Shown: piece after piece, positions 11,049 to 19,743 of the stretch | How positions within the stretch are numbered: position 1 is the stretch's first letter | Layout: every line of letters begins with the position of its first letter | Assembly: GCF_032399705.1 (NCBI RefSeq) | Contig: NZ_CP135922.1 | Span: 4,030,001-4,094,000 of the forward strand | DNA length: 64,000 bases | Direction: 5' to 3' | Source of the DNA: Paenibacillus sp. BIC5C1 | Lineage (GTDB): Bacteria > Bacillota > Bacilli > Paenibacillales > Paenibacillaceae | Program-made: the position numbers and the translations under genes | Notes under the pieces: model-generated | Database searches by the model: none | What the model was told of the DNA's origin: nothing | What the model saw: the letters and a program-made list of their open reading frames with translations, nothing else

Positions 11049-11107
11049 TACAGTTTGACTAAAAAATTCCTTACTAGAGGACCATTTATTTGGAAGGGGG
11101 GATCATT

Positions 11108-13129
11108 ATGAACTGGTTAAATGAACTCTATAAAATAAATAAGCGCGATTCAAAAAGAGAAATCGAACGATCCTTGGTTGACGCCATCTTCCGAATCTAT
11201 GATCGGTTTCCTCGAATTGGCCTTAGAGAGCGAATCGGGCAGCAAGAAATGTCTCTCGATATAGCCGATGCTTATATCCATGGGCATAACGCTATGATTG
11301 AAGCTGGTGTCGGAATCGGCAAGTCTTTTGGCTACCTGATACCCAGCCTGCTCATGAATCAAATATCCCAGAAACCGGTCATTATAGCTACATCCTCCAT
11401 TCAGCTTTCGGAACAGATACATAAAGATTTACGGGTCATTGGCAGTCGGTTGGGCTTTACAACGGTTCGCTCTGTCGTTGGGAAAGGTATGGGCCAGTAT
11501 GCCTGTCGAAGTAGGGCCGCGGAATGGACTAGGCCTGATGATCCGAACACCTCACTGTCTACCCTTGCCCAGCGCATTTTAGATTTTGAAATTGATGAAA
11601 GAGCGGATATTAAAGCTGGAATTAGTGATGCCGAATGGTCCAATTTTTCCGTAAATGATTGCAAATTTGAACGTTGCCATCATAAAAATGCATGCTTGTT
11701 TTACGATATGAGAGCTAAATTAAATGCAAAGGCTCATGAGATTGATTTTATTATTGTGAACCAGGACCTGCTCATACGGGATTTGATGAAGAAAAAAGAA
11801 GGAACCAAGAGTATCATCTCGGAACAGCCTGCTCTGATCGTCATTGATGAAGTGCATAATCTGGAAGCAAAAGTTCGAGATGCCAGAACGCTCGAGTTCA
11901 CTTATCGGGGAATCTGCCGCATACTGGATAACACTGCGCAGCTTCTCACGAAGCAGTCCGGGGATAAAAGTCTTTTTTCGCAATCCAAGTTTATAAAAAA
12001 ATGTGCCCAGCGTATCTTCCAACAGATAAACGCGGATTTGCTACACCATGCCAAGCAGGATAGCGATCGTATAAAAGTGTCGGAGATCAAAGGTATACCG
12101 TTAAACCAGGTCTCGAACGATTTGAAAGATCTCAGTCTTCGCCTTTCCATTTTGACCTCCCGCCATGAGCGGGAGATTGATGACGCTTTTGAAGCTATCA
12201 ACGGGCTTATTACCCTCATCCATGTTTTGGCTGAAATAGAGGATAACTATCTCATATGGGCAAGCAGTCCACTGGGAGTAGCCACGATCAGCATCTGTCC
12301 CAAAGATATAAGCCAATTTCTGAAGTACGCTTTATTTAATGGAAAGTCGCCTGTTATCCTAACGTCGGCAACACTGTGCCAAGGCGGGGAGACACTGGAG
12401 GAACAATACTCTTATTTGACGCAATCCCTCGGTTATAAGGGTGAATTTATGGATCGAAAATCCTCCCCTTTTGACTACACCAACCATACCATGATGTACA
12501 TCTCGAACAAGGTTCCATATTACCACCATGATCAGCGTGAAAACTATCTTGAAGCAGCCTACAACGAATTGGTTCAACTTTGTAATTTAACACAAGGAAG
12601 AACAATCGTCCTTTTTTCAGCAAAGGAGGACATGAAGTACATTCATAAGAAGCTGATTTCGAGAACCAATGAGTATACATGGGCAGTCCATGTTCAAAAA
12701 GAAGGATCTTCCCAGGACAGTGTCATCACCGAATTCAGGAAAAGCAATGGTGTACTCCTTGGTACCGGTGTATTCTGGGAAGGTGTGAATATTGAGGGTC
12801 CCGACCTGTCACAGGTCATTATTTTCCGGCTGCCCTTCCCTGTTCCTTCGGATCCTATTTATGAATATAAGGCATCTGTAACGAAGAATCCGTTCATGGA
12901 GGTATTTGTACCGGATATGCTTCTACGGTTACGGCAAGGAACTGGACGTTTAATTCGCAGTGAAACAGATCTTGGCATACTCAGCATACTAGACTCCCGT
13001 CTCAGTACCGCGGCAAAAAAGAGTTACCGGGCACAGGTGCTGGACACACTGCCTTTCAAAGAAGTGACTGAGGATTTTTCGATTTTGGAGAAGTTTGTTC
13101 AAAAAAAGGGGATACGGCGTACGGATTGA
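11108..13129 (+). CDS. XPD/DinG-family iron-sulfur DNA helicase
   Basis: A 673-residue superfamily 2 helicase. Walker A GVGIGKSF (Lys72), a DEVH box at residues 247-250 (VIDEVHNLEA), and a motif VI RQGTGRLIR are all present. Four cysteines between motifs I and II (133, 185, 190, 196) match the 4Fe-4S cluster of XPD, DinG and YoaA. There is no DnaQ-like exonuclease domain, unlike Bacillus subtilis DinG, so it resembles the shorter YoaA/DinG form. Probable role: 5'-3' unwinding of damaged or structured DNA. The start is the ATG preceded by GGAAGGGGGG; a TTG 18 bases upstream overlaps that ribosome site and is unlikely. Confidence 0.87.
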   Translation: MNWLNELYKINKRDSKREIERSLVDAIFRIYDRFPRIGLRERIGQQEMSLDIADAYIHGHNAMIEAGVGIGKSFGYLIPSLLMNQISQKPVIIATSSIQLSEQIHKDLRVIGSRLGFTTVRSVVGKGMGQYACRSRAAEWTRPDDPNTSLSTLAQRILDFEIDERADIKAGISDAEWSNFSVNDCKFERCHHKNACLFYDMRAKLNAKAHEIDFIIVNQDLLIRDLMKKKEGTKSIISEQPALIVIDEVHNLEAKVRDARTLEFTYRGICRILDNTAQLLTKQSGDKSLFSQSKFIKKCAQRIFQQINADLLHHAKQDSDRIKVSEIKGIPLNQVSNDLKDLSLRLSILTSRHEREIDDAFEAINGLITLIHVLAEIEDNYLIWASSPLGVATISICPKDISQFLKYALFNGKSPVILTSATLCQGGETLEEQYSYLTQSLGYKGEFMDRKSSPFDYTNHTMMYISNKVPYYHHDQRENYLEAAYNELVQLCNLTQGRTIVLFSAKEDMKYIHKKLISRTNEYTWAVHVQKEGSSQDSVITEFRKSNGVLLGTGVFWEGVNIEGPDLSQVIIFRLPFPVPSDPIYEYKASVTKNPFMEVFVPDMLLRLRQGTGRLIRSETDLGILSILDSRLSTAAKKSYRAQVLDTLPFKEVTEDFSILEKFVQKKGIRRTD

Positions 13130-13168
13130 AAGTGAAACAACCCAACCATATAACTGCTCAAATCACAT

Positions 13169-13209
13169 GAAATAGGTCCTTCCGCCCATAATTCGGAGGG
13201 GCCTATTTC
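13169..13209 (+). terminator. rho-independent terminator after the helicase gene
   Basis: A 16-base stem: GAAATAGGTCCTTCCG (13169-13184) with CGGAGGGGCCTATTTC (13194-13209), including two G-U pairs, around a 9-base loop. Confidence 0.8.
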
Positions 13210-13275
13210 AATGCTGGAAGTAAGATATATGCTACAATATATTCCAGATCAATGAATCCCAAAGGAGGCATTTAC

Positions 13276-13803
13276 ATGGTTGAAAGACCAACTACAGAGG
13301 AGTATGCAGCTTTTTATGAAGGGTACATCCAGCTTGTTCCCGAAGGAAACATCCTCGAACGGTTAGAGCTGCAAGCCAACATCGTACAAACTTTGCTTTC
13401 ATCAATGACAGAGGAGCAAGCAAATTATCGTTACACCGAAGGCAAATGGAGCGTGAAGGAAGTCATCGGCCACCTTTTGGATAACGAACGCATCATGAGC
13501 AGCCGATTGCTTCGCATCGCCAGAGGTGACAAAGCAAATCATCCTGGCTACGATCAAGACGCGCTTATGCAGAGCGATCCTTTCAACGCATATACCGTAG
13601 CCGATTTGAACGAAGAATATGCCGTTACACGCCACTCAACCATTCTTATGCTCCGCCGCCTCACACCGGAAGCTTGGCTCTGTAGAGGGATCGTCAGTGA
13701 TAATCCTGCTTCAGCTCGTTCGATTGCCTATATTATGGCCGGACATGAGCTTCACCATTTATCAGTACTTCGCGATCGTTATTCGCTGGATGTGCAATTA
13801 TAA
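13276..13803 (+). CDS. DinB-like metal-dependent four-helix protein
   Basis: A 175-residue DinB_2-fold protein. The family forms a four-helix bundle with three histidines that bind a divalent metal; here the candidates are His66 in VIGHLLDNER and His157 and His161 in AGHELHHLSVL. Members include thiol-dependent transferases and many proteins of unknown function, so the reaction cannot be named. The start chosen is the ATG 9 bases after AAAGGAGG (13261-13268); an in-frame ATG at 13252 lies upstream of that site. It converges with the nitronate monooxygenase gene only 3 bases away, so the two stops nearly touch and no terminator separates them. Confidence 0.82.
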   Translation: MVERPTTEEYAAFYEGYIQLVPEGNILERLELQANIVQTLLSSMTEEQANYRYTEGKWSVKEVIGHLLDNERIMSSRLLRIARGDKANHPGYDQDALMQSDPFNAYTVADLNEEYAVTRHSTILMLRRLTPEAWLCRGIVSDNPASARSIAYIMAGHELHHLSVLRDRYSLDVQL

Positions 13804-13806
13804 TCA

Positions 13807-14883
13807 CTACTGAATAATAGCTCCGGCTTCTTCTACAATTTGAATAATGATATCGCTTGCAGATTGGTTATCTGTTAACATTCTCGTTCCCTGACCTGCC
13901 CAAAGGGCCATATACTCGGGATTATTTTGCTTAGCAGAAGCATTTCTAATCTCTCGAGTTAATGTATTTTGGGTAGGAAAGGTCAGCGACTTCATGCTGG
14001 ATGCTTCCCAATGTTGTATAAAGACGTTCTTGATGCCACGCGCTGGCCGTCCAGAAAAGGCATTTGTAATTACAGTGCTTTCCTCTGTGCTATCAAGCAA
14101 CGCACGTTTATATACCTCATGTGCGCCAGACTCTATTGATGTCAAAAATCGAGTCCCCATTTGCACCCCTTGTGCCCCTAAAGCGAGTGAAGCCACCAGT
14201 CCTCTGCCATCCATAATTCCTCCGGCAGCAATGACAGGAATATGGACGTGATCTACAATTTGTGGGACAAGTGCCATGGTTCCGATATTTGCTCCACTGG
14301 ACTGAGATGATACATCAAAAGTTCCTCGATGCCCTCCTGCTTCACTACCTTGTGCAACAATGACATCACATCCGCGCTTTTCCGCTTGAATAGCTTCCTC
14401 TACCGTGGTGACCTTACTTATAATTTTGATGCCTAACGATTTTGCTTTCTGCACATGAGACTCGGAAAGCAATCCAAACGTTGTACTAATAATCGGAACT
14501 TTTTCGTCCAGCAAGATAGCAAACTGTTCTTCAAAATGATTGGGAGTACGTATTTCATCTTGAGTACGCTTCTTCACACCCAAAGATCCTCGAATCGGTG
14601 TCAACTCTTCATTTACTACCTCAAAATTCGTATAATGATCCGGTCCAACATGAGCAAAAATATTTATGGCAAACGGTGCTTGCGTCCGTTTTTTAATCTC
14701 ATGTATGGCGCCTCTTAGTTCCTCAGGACTCATATAGGCAGCGCCTAACGTCCCTAACCCACCTGCATTAGAAACCGCAGCGACTAGGGGTGCCATGTTT
14801 GCAATACCGGCCATCCCTGCAAGAACGATTGGATAACGAATATTGAAGCTTTCACAGAACTTACTGTTTAATTGAATAGACAT
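13807..14883 (-). CDS. nitronate monooxygenase (2-nitropropane dioxygenase family)
   Basis: A 358-residue FMN enzyme of the NPD family, predicted to oxidise propionate-3-nitronate or alkyl nitronates, a detoxification step. A TIM barrel is indicated by N-terminal PIVLAGMAGIANMAPLVAAV, the catalytic-His motif QGSEAGGHRG (His185) and the phosphate-binding strand PVIAAGGIMDGRGL with GVQMGTRFL. Family members also include enoyl-ACP reductase FabK, which shares the fold; the short C-terminal region and lack of a fatty-acid gene context favour nitronate monooxygenase. A LysR regulator is transcribed divergently across a 132-base gap and probably controls it. Confidence 0.88.
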   Translation of the reverse strand: MSIQLNSKFCESFNIRYPIVLAGMAGIANMAPLVAAVSNAGGLGTLGAAYMSPEELRGAIHEIKKRTQAPFAINIFAHVGPDHYTNFEVVNEELTPIRGSLGVKKRTQDEIRTPNHFEEQFAILLDEKVPIISTTFGLLSESHVQKAKSLGIKIISKVTTVEEAIQAEKRGCDVIVAQGSEAGGHRGTFDVSSQSSGANIGTMALVPQIVDHVHIPVIAAGGIMDGRGLVASLALGAQGVQMGTRFLTSIESGAHEVYKRALLDSTEESTVITNAFSGRPARGIKNVFIQHWEASSMKSLTFPTQNTLTREIRNASAKQNNPEYMALWAGQGTRMLTDNQSASDIIIQIVEEAGAIIQ

Positions 14884-15015
14884 CGAGGTTACCTCCTCAT
14901 CAATTCGGATTCCATTCTTTATAGTTTACATCGAGTTTATCCATCTTGTATAATCCGTAAATCAGATGTTATATATCATGATTTCAGATAGATTGTTTTC
15001 TAAAGGAGGGTCAAC

Positions 15016-15891
15016 TTGGATATTCACTTGCTGGAGATTTTCATCCAAACCGCTCATGAAGGAAGTATTTCCAAAACAGCAAAAAAACTAAATTATGCTC
15101 AATCCAATGTTACACACAAAATTCAACAGTTAGAGGCGGATCTTCAGACCATCTTATTCTATCGCCACAAAAAGGGAGTTACACTTACTCCTTCTGGACA
15201 AGTTTTAGTAGGTTACACCGAAAAGATTCTAAATACCATTAACGAAGCTAAAGCCGCAGTAGGAAGCAGCTCCATTCCTTCAGGTCCTCTGGTTATTGGT
15301 TCTATGGAAACCACTGCAGCAGTGCGGCTGCCTTCCGTTTTCGCACAATATCATTTGAAATATCCGAATGTAGATTTCTCTTTAGTTACAGGGCCAACAG
15401 AAAAGCTGCTTCATGGAGTCCTGCATTATGAGCTGCATGGAGCTTTTGTTTCCGGTCCGATTGAACACCCAGATCTCACGCAGGACAAAGTCATTGAAGA
15501 GAGGCTTGTTCTTGTTACTTCACCCAATTATCCCCGGATACTATCGATTCATGATTTACAAAATCATACGATGCTCGTTTTTCCCAAAGGATGTTCATAC
15601 CGAGCCAAGCTTAATACTCTCCTACAAGAAGAAGGATTATTGCCTGTCAAATTAATGGAATTCGGAACACTCGAAACGATAATTGCTTGTGTTAGCGCAG
15701 GCATGGGCATTACATTACTGCCTTATTCCATCATTGCGGATTATGAAGTACGTGACAAAGTAACCTGCCACTCCTTATCGGAGAAGTATTCTTCAGTATC
15801 GACCATGTTTGTTAAACGAAAAGACACCCTCATTACACCGGCGCTATCTGCTTTTTTAGATGAAACTAAGAAAGAAATTCCCCAAAGCTAG
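15016..15891 (+). CDS. LysR-family transcriptional regulator (TTG start)
   Basis: A 291-residue LysR regulator: winged helix-turn-helix in residues 1-60 (recognition region AKKLNYAQSNVTHKI) and a periplasmic-binding-like effector domain from about residue 90. The start is a TTG at 15016, placed 5 bases after a strong AAAGGAGGG; no in-frame ATG lies near. Divergent orientation to the nitronate monooxygenase gene is the usual LysR arrangement, so it probably activates or represses that gene and itself. The closest named class, judged by eye, is the YofA/CzcR type of Bacillales, but this is not certain. Confidence 0.88.
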   Translation: MDIHLLEIFIQTAHEGSISKTAKKLNYAQSNVTHKIQQLEADLQTILFYRHKKGVTLTPSGQVLVGYTEKILNTINEAKAAVGSSSIPSGPLVIGSMETTAAVRLPSVFAQYHLKYPNVDFSLVTGPTEKLLHGVLHYELHGAFVSGPIEHPDLTQDKVIEERLVLVTSPNYPRILSIHDLQNHTMLVFPKGCSYRAKLNTLLQEEGLLPVKLMEFGTLETIIACVSAGMGITLLPYSIIADYEVRDKVTCHSLSEKYSSVSTMFVKRKDTLITPALSAFLDETKKEIPQS

Positions 15892-15987
15892 CTGCACCGT
15901 TAAAACAAAAACCAGCTAATGTTTGTCAAGCATTTCAGGTTGGATGAGTTCTCTTTTCGTGTTATACTTTTTTCGACCAACACGAAT

Positions 15988-16012
15988 AACCTCCACGGCC
16001 ATGGAGGTTTTG
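15988..16012 (+). terminator. rho-independent terminator after the LysR gene
   Basis: AACCTCCA (15988-15995) pairs with TGGAGGTT (16002-16009), followed by TTTT on the plus strand. It may lie in, or just outside, the right end of the insertion sequence. Confidence 0.6.
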
Positions 16013-16024
16013 GTTAAATATGGA

Positions 16025-17203
16025 TTACGCTTGGTAGGGCTGCCCCTTCTGCAAGATGGCGAAAATGTGATGCAACAGCTTGTTCGCGCAAGCGATCACA
16101 ACCACCTTGTAGGGCTTGCCCTCGTTTCTTTTTTTCTCGTAGTACGAATGGATTCTTGCATTTGCATTCTTCCGCATTCCGCATTGCACCGCTAAATACA
16201 GCGATCGTCTGAGCCTTTTAGAGCCTCGTTTCGTGATTCGTGTACTGGTCGCTGTGAACTTTCCTGAACTGAAAATCCCTGGGTCAAGGCCTGCAAACGC
16301 CACAAGTTGCTTCGCATCACTAAACTGTTTTACATCACCTAGTTCAGCTACAATAGCTGCCGCCAATTTCATTCCAATTCCCGGGATGCTTTTCACAAGT
16401 TCAACTTCGGGTAGGCTTGCCGCTATTTCCTCCATTTGCTTTTCGAGCCCCTCCAGTTGCCCGATTATTGTCAGCAATAACGTGACCATCCCGAGAAGAG
16501 CCTGGCTTTGAGACGGACTACGCCGAGTTTTTTTCCAGTCACACAGCATTTCCTCCAGTTTTCCGACTTTTTCAATCGCCCACTGCTGGGAACGAGATTT
16601 TCGTGTGCCTCCTTGAATAATTTCAATCCAATCCGCTGTACCTTCCTCTAAACAACGGGCTAGTATCGTCAATGACGTTACCGAAAACACATTCGAAAAT
16701 AACCCTTCGTACCTCGGAAACACTTGCTCCAATAGGGCTCTACTGTTCAGTTTTGCCTGCACAAAGATTCCTGTAACGAATTCATGCTGCCGTGTCAAAT
16801 GTTGCAACTCCGTATACGTCTCATCCCAGGTCCGGTGCGGCTTCACGTCGCCACGGTAGTACATCTCTGCCAGATGCCAAGCATCCAGTGCATCCGTTTT
16901 GACTTTGCGTAGCTGGGCTCCCTTGGCTCGTTTGGACTGCAACGGATTCACCATATAGTAGGTGTAGCCACTTCGTTCCAAGTACGAAACCAATGCGCGA
17001 TGGTAATGCCCTGTCGCTTCCAGAACCACCACGGGCGCCAAGCCCGTTTCGGCCTGAAGCGTGTCTAGCATGACCGAGAAACGTTCGAATCCATTCTTTT
17101 CATGTATAATCTCTACTGCTTTGCCATACGGTTCATTTCTCTTCCTAAACGCTTGAACTACACTCGAACCTTTGGCAACATCCACACCGACAACAGGTTC
17201 CAT
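16025..17203 (-). CDS. IS110-family transposase (DEDD recombinase)
   Basis: A complete 392-residue IS110-type transposase. The N-terminal RuvC-like DEDD domain shows GVDVAKGSS (Asp8) and VVLEATGHYHRAL (Glu), then KVKTDALDAWHLAE with the paired Asp residues. The C-terminal Tnp20 domain carries the helix-hairpin-helix motif IPGIGMKLAAAIVAELGD and the FSSGKFTATSTRITKRGSKR segment, which holds the catalytic Ser in this family. GGAG at 17211-17214 is 7 bases before the ATG. Intact motifs suggest it could still be active. IS110 enzymes work with a guide RNA encoded in the element's non-coding end; see the adjoining ncRNA entry. Confidence 0.93.
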   Translation of the reverse strand: MEPVVGVDVAKGSSVVQAFRKRNEPYGKAVEIIHEKNGFERFSVMLDTLQAETGLAPVVVLEATGHYHRALVSYLERSGYTYYMVNPLQSKRAKGAQLRKVKTDALDAWHLAEMYYRGDVKPHRTWDETYTELQHLTRQHEFVTGIFVQAKLNSRALLEQVFPRYEGLFSNVFSVTSLTILARCLEEGTADWIEIIQGGTRKSRSQQWAIEKVGKLEEMLCDWKKTRRSPSQSQALLGMVTLLLTIIGQLEGLEKQMEEIAASLPEVELVKSIPGIGMKLAAAIVAELGDVKQFSDAKQLVAFAGLDPGIFSSGKFTATSTRITKRGSKRLRRSLYLAVQCGMRKNANARIHSYYEKKRNEGKPYKVVVIACANKLLHHIFAILQKGQPYQA

Positions 17204-17400
17204 GTCCTCACTCCTTATCTTTTGTTTCGCCGGTCCTTTTCCACGATGGTTCCAAACCCATAGCTTCGCTTGTTATACGGGGTCAACTGCCCCTACCAGC
17301 CCAAACATGGTCTTTTGGAGGTCGTGGGAGAACTGTTTTTGTTACGAGGTCCTAGCCCCTAAAGCCGCCACGTTCTCCCGGCTCCCCCCATCGTAAAACG
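17204..17400 (-). ncRNA. candidate bridge-RNA region of the IS110 element
   Basis: About 197 non-coding bases directly upstream of the transposase, where IS110-subgroup elements encode a bridge RNA with separate target- and donor-binding loops. An 8-base inverted repeat, GGGAGAAC (17326-17333) and GTTCTCCC (17372-17379), can fold a stem with a 38-base loop, and a GGGG/CCCC hairpin lies near 17279-17294. The presence of folded structure here is seen; its identity as a bridge RNA is inferred from the family and was not modelled. Confidence 0.45.
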
Positions 17401-17406
17401 ACCACA

Positions 17407-17438
17407 AAAAAAGGCCAACCAGTAATTACTGGCTAACC
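17407..17438 (-). terminator. strong minus-strand terminator
   Basis: Palindromic core CCAGTAATTACTGG (17419-17432) extended to a 13-base stem by G-U pairs that only form on the minus strand, then seven T residues. It is the second of two tandem terminators after the 154-residue protein gene and shields the insertion sequence. Confidence 0.8.
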
Positions 17439-17448
17439 TGATAATACG

Positions 17449-17473
17449 AAAAAGCCGCTAAACCAGCGACTTT
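17449..17473 (-). terminator. rho-independent terminator after the 154-residue protein gene
   Basis: On the minus strand AAAGTCGCT, a 5-base loop, AGCGGCTTT and further T residues. Its stem is almost identical to that of the terminator at 24623-24647. Confidence 0.8.
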
Positions 17474-17518
17474 CAATGGGGCTATGCTCTGCTTTCTCCA
17501 CATGTGCTTTTGCCCACT

Positions 17519-17983
17519 TCAATACTCTCTCTTGATTACAAAAAATGAGCCCCGAATGGTTCCAGCTAACTTAGATTTCTGTCTGGCAAACTTAAACTTG
17601 CCTTCCAACTCCGCTGGAACTTCCATCCCCTCAGAAAGCTTAAAACCCACGGCCCGTTTCTTAGGGTCATCCACCGTATACATAACATTGAGTCCAAGAC
17701 CATCTTCATAAAAGACGTAGGAAAATCGAATGTTTTCCACTTGAAAAGCTGACGTCTCCAAAGGCTTGGCGGCAAACTCAATATCACGTTCTTCCTTCAA
17801 AATTCGTGTTACATAGTCAAGGGTGTCCTGACTTTGGCTAGCAGGAACAACCGTAAATTCATGCTTATATTTGTTCATAAAGTAACGGGCTTCATTCGCA
17901 CGCAAACCTGCAAGCGCTGCTGCTACTGGTGAGGACTCTAATCCGACCGTAGACACATTTTTAAAATCAACGATATACGACAT
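17519..17983 (-). CDS. conserved-looking protein of unknown function, 154 residues
   Basis: I do not recognise this family. The protein is a soluble 154-residue chain with no signal peptide or membrane segment, rich in charged and aromatic residues and with alternating beta-type segments (VENIRFSYVFYEDGLG, GTIRGSFFVIKREY). It starts 19 bases after the effector-binding-domain gene with AAGGAGAG 8 bases before the ATG, so the two are one operon. Two tandem terminators follow it. A WYL regulator is divergent. The context suggests a small stress- or ligand-responsive unit, but no function can be assigned. Confidence 0.75.
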   Translation of the reverse strand: MSYIVDFKNVSTVGLESSPVAAALAGLRANEARYFMNKYKHEFTVVPASQSQDTLDYVTRILKEERDIEFAAKPLETSAFQVENIRFSYVFYEDGLGLNVMYTVDDPKKRAVGFKLSEGMEVPAELEGKFKFARQKSKLAGTIRGSFFVIKREY

Positions 17984-18002
17984 CCCGATCTCTCCTTCAA
18001 GT

Positions 18003-18482
18003 TTATTTCCTAATTACAGGAATCCATATTTCACCAAATAACAAACCGTTTCGTTGTCCCATCTCAACCGTAGTATTTGGCCCACCAACATAAGCATAAT
18101 TCGTTTCCGTTGGAAGGACTTGACCAAAAGCCACGCCAGTAAGGTTATTACTTAACTCATCGGACGTTGCCCCTTCCCCCTTAACGACCAGATATTCACC
18201 TTTAGGGAATTGGATCACTCTGGTTGCTTCTGGCAGTGTTTCTTCTGTCATGACGCCAGCATAATGCATCATCTTGTTATTCACCGCTTCGTTCACGGCA
18301 AAAATATAGTCATTTGTCGCTATTGCTTTTAAAGAGTCCAGACTTCCATCTTCTTTCACAGCCGACCAAAAATCAGCCTTTTCTTTGTTAATACCAGCAT
18401 AGTCTGTGTAGTTGCTCTTAAGCTCAGTTCCAATACCCAAAACGATAAAGCTGTCTTTTTCTTCAAAATTATAATTACTCAT
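18003..18482 (-). CDS. GyrI-like / AraC effector-binding domain protein
   Basis: A 159-residue stand-alone effector-binding domain of the GyrI-like/Cass2 superfamily (SOUL-like fold), recognised from the internal repeat pattern, FPKGEYLVVKGEG, and the closing LLFGEIWIPV. Such domains bind small organic, often cationic, ligands; some act as regulators' sensing parts or as hydrolases of cyclopropanoid compounds. No DNA-binding part is present. The start at 18482 (MSNYNF) is preferred: an in-frame ATG at 18494 directly abuts the AGAGG site. It is the first gene of a two-gene operon and is divergent from a WYL regulator that probably controls it. Confidence 0.78.
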   Translation of the reverse strand: MSNYNFEEKDSFIVLGIGTELKSNYTDYAGINKEKADFWSAVKEDGSLDSLKAIATNDYIFAVNEAVNNKMMHYAGVMTEETLPEATRVIQFPKGEYLVVKGEGATSDELSNNLTGVAFGQVLPTETNYAYVGGPNTTVEMGQRNGLLFGEIWIPVIRK

Positions 18483-18589
18483 TCGTAACACCATCCTCTT
18501 TAAATTTATCTAAGCATTTGTCTTTTCACTTGATGAGTTTATAATAACCTTAAATCATGTCAAATTATGATACTGTTTAGGAGGACCCG

Positions 18590-19552
18590 ATGAAAAAAGT
18601 AGAACGGATTAATATCATCATGAGATATATCAACAACCGCGCTCACTTTACCATTTCTGAAATCATGCGGGAATTTAACATCTCTCGTTCGACCGCTATT
18701 CGAGATATCCGAGAGATTGAAGCTATGGGCATGCCACTTGTCGCTGAAGTTGGGAGGGATGGGGGTTATTTTGTCATGAACAACTCTGTCCTGCCTACGG
18801 TCCGCTTTACCGATAATGAGATCAAAGCTCTTTTTCTCGCCTTTATGGCAACCAGAAATCAACAACTCCCTTATTTAAAGAGTCGTCAGTCTTTAACTGA
18901 AAAGTTACTGGGCCTTATTTCCGAAAATCAGCAAGATGACCTTGTTCTTTTAAATCAAATATTGCTTTTTGAAGGGACCAACCCCCATAATCCCGACTTG
19001 CTTGATTTGTCAGACCTGCCCCACCCTATGCTGGAAAAACTCATCCAGCTTCTTCTTATAGAGAGCTCTTTGTTGGTTACCATCCAAGAAGAAAGGGAAA
19101 TAAAGTCTTATCCCATTTATCTCCTGCACCTTTATCGTGAAAAAAGCCTGTGGATCATTGAAGGCTTCGACTTGGAGGAAGAAAAGAGACGGATTTTATC
19201 TGTCGACAATCTCACCCATATTGAACCTTTTCCTACGAAGAAAAAGGTAAGTAAGAAAAAGATTTTAGAAAAATTAAGTAAGCAGGAAGAAATGATCAAC
19301 CTTGTCCTTGAACTTGGTCCAAAGGCGATTGCACAGTTCAAGAAATACCACCCTTTAAAGCTTTCACTTTCTTATACGAACCCTTACCAAACTACTGCCG
19401 TTATAAAGACGTTTATCAATGTTCGTCATGCAGAAGAATTAACCGAAATATCCAATTGGTTGCTTTTCTTAGGTGGAGATATCCAGGTCAAGGAGATGCC
19501 AGAAGAAATTTTAGCATGTGTACAAGAGAGATTAAACTTATATTGCCCTTAA
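18590..19552 (+). CDS. WYL-domain transcriptional regulator (YafY-like)
   Basis: A 320-residue regulator with an N-terminal HTH_11-type winged helix (FTISEIMREFNISRSTAIRD, residues 20-39) followed by GRDGGYFV, the signature wing of YafY-type proteins, then a WYL domain from about residue 140 and a C-terminal extension (WCX-type). WYL domains bind small ligands or nucleic acid. GGAGG 9 bases before the ATG sets the start. It is divergent from the effector-binding-domain operon across about 107 bases; autoregulation and control of that operon are expected. The following 190 bases (19553-19743) hold only a short CCAAAT/ATTTGG hairpin. Confidence 0.87.
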   Translation: MKKVERINIIMRYINNRAHFTISEIMREFNISRSTAIRDIREIEAMGMPLVAEVGRDGGYFVMNNSVLPTVRFTDNEIKALFLAFMATRNQQLPYLKSRQSLTEKLLGLISENQQDDLVLLNQILLFEGTNPHNPDLLDLSDLPHPMLEKLIQLLLIESSLLVTIQEEREIKSYPIYLLHLYREKSLWIIEGFDLEEEKRRILSVDNLTHIEPFPTKKKVSKKKILEKLSKQEEMINLVLELGPKAIAQFKKYHPLKLSLSYTNPYQTTAVIKTFINVRHAEELTEISNWLLFLGGDIQVKEMPEEILACVQERLNLYCP

Positions 19553-19743
19553 GTAGTGGATAGTTAAAACCAAATAAAATTTGGACTTAATCGTGCTTTT
19601 TATTATCTGCTGTTTCTACTGAGATCTACTATGGAACATTATCCCAATTGCCCTAAGCTTTAAGGAAATGTTTAGCGATAAAAAAACGTATTAAGGAATT
19701 ATCTACTCAACACGTTTTCCTGGTGATCTACAACTCATTTACA

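Larger units (their letters stand above)
16000..17400 (-). mobile_element. IS110-family insertion sequence (ends approximate)
   Basis: One intact transposase gene with a long non-coding stretch upstream (17204 to about 17400) and a short one downstream, the typical IS110 layout. No terminal inverted repeats or target duplication were found, which is normal for this family. The limits given are estimates from where the flanking terminators and unrelated sequence begin. It sits between genes and seems not to interrupt a reading frame. Confidence 0.7.

Noticed and set aside
11090..11107. TTG start giving a helicase six residues longer
   Set aside because: The codons cover the GGAAGGGGGG ribosome site that serves the ATG at 11108.
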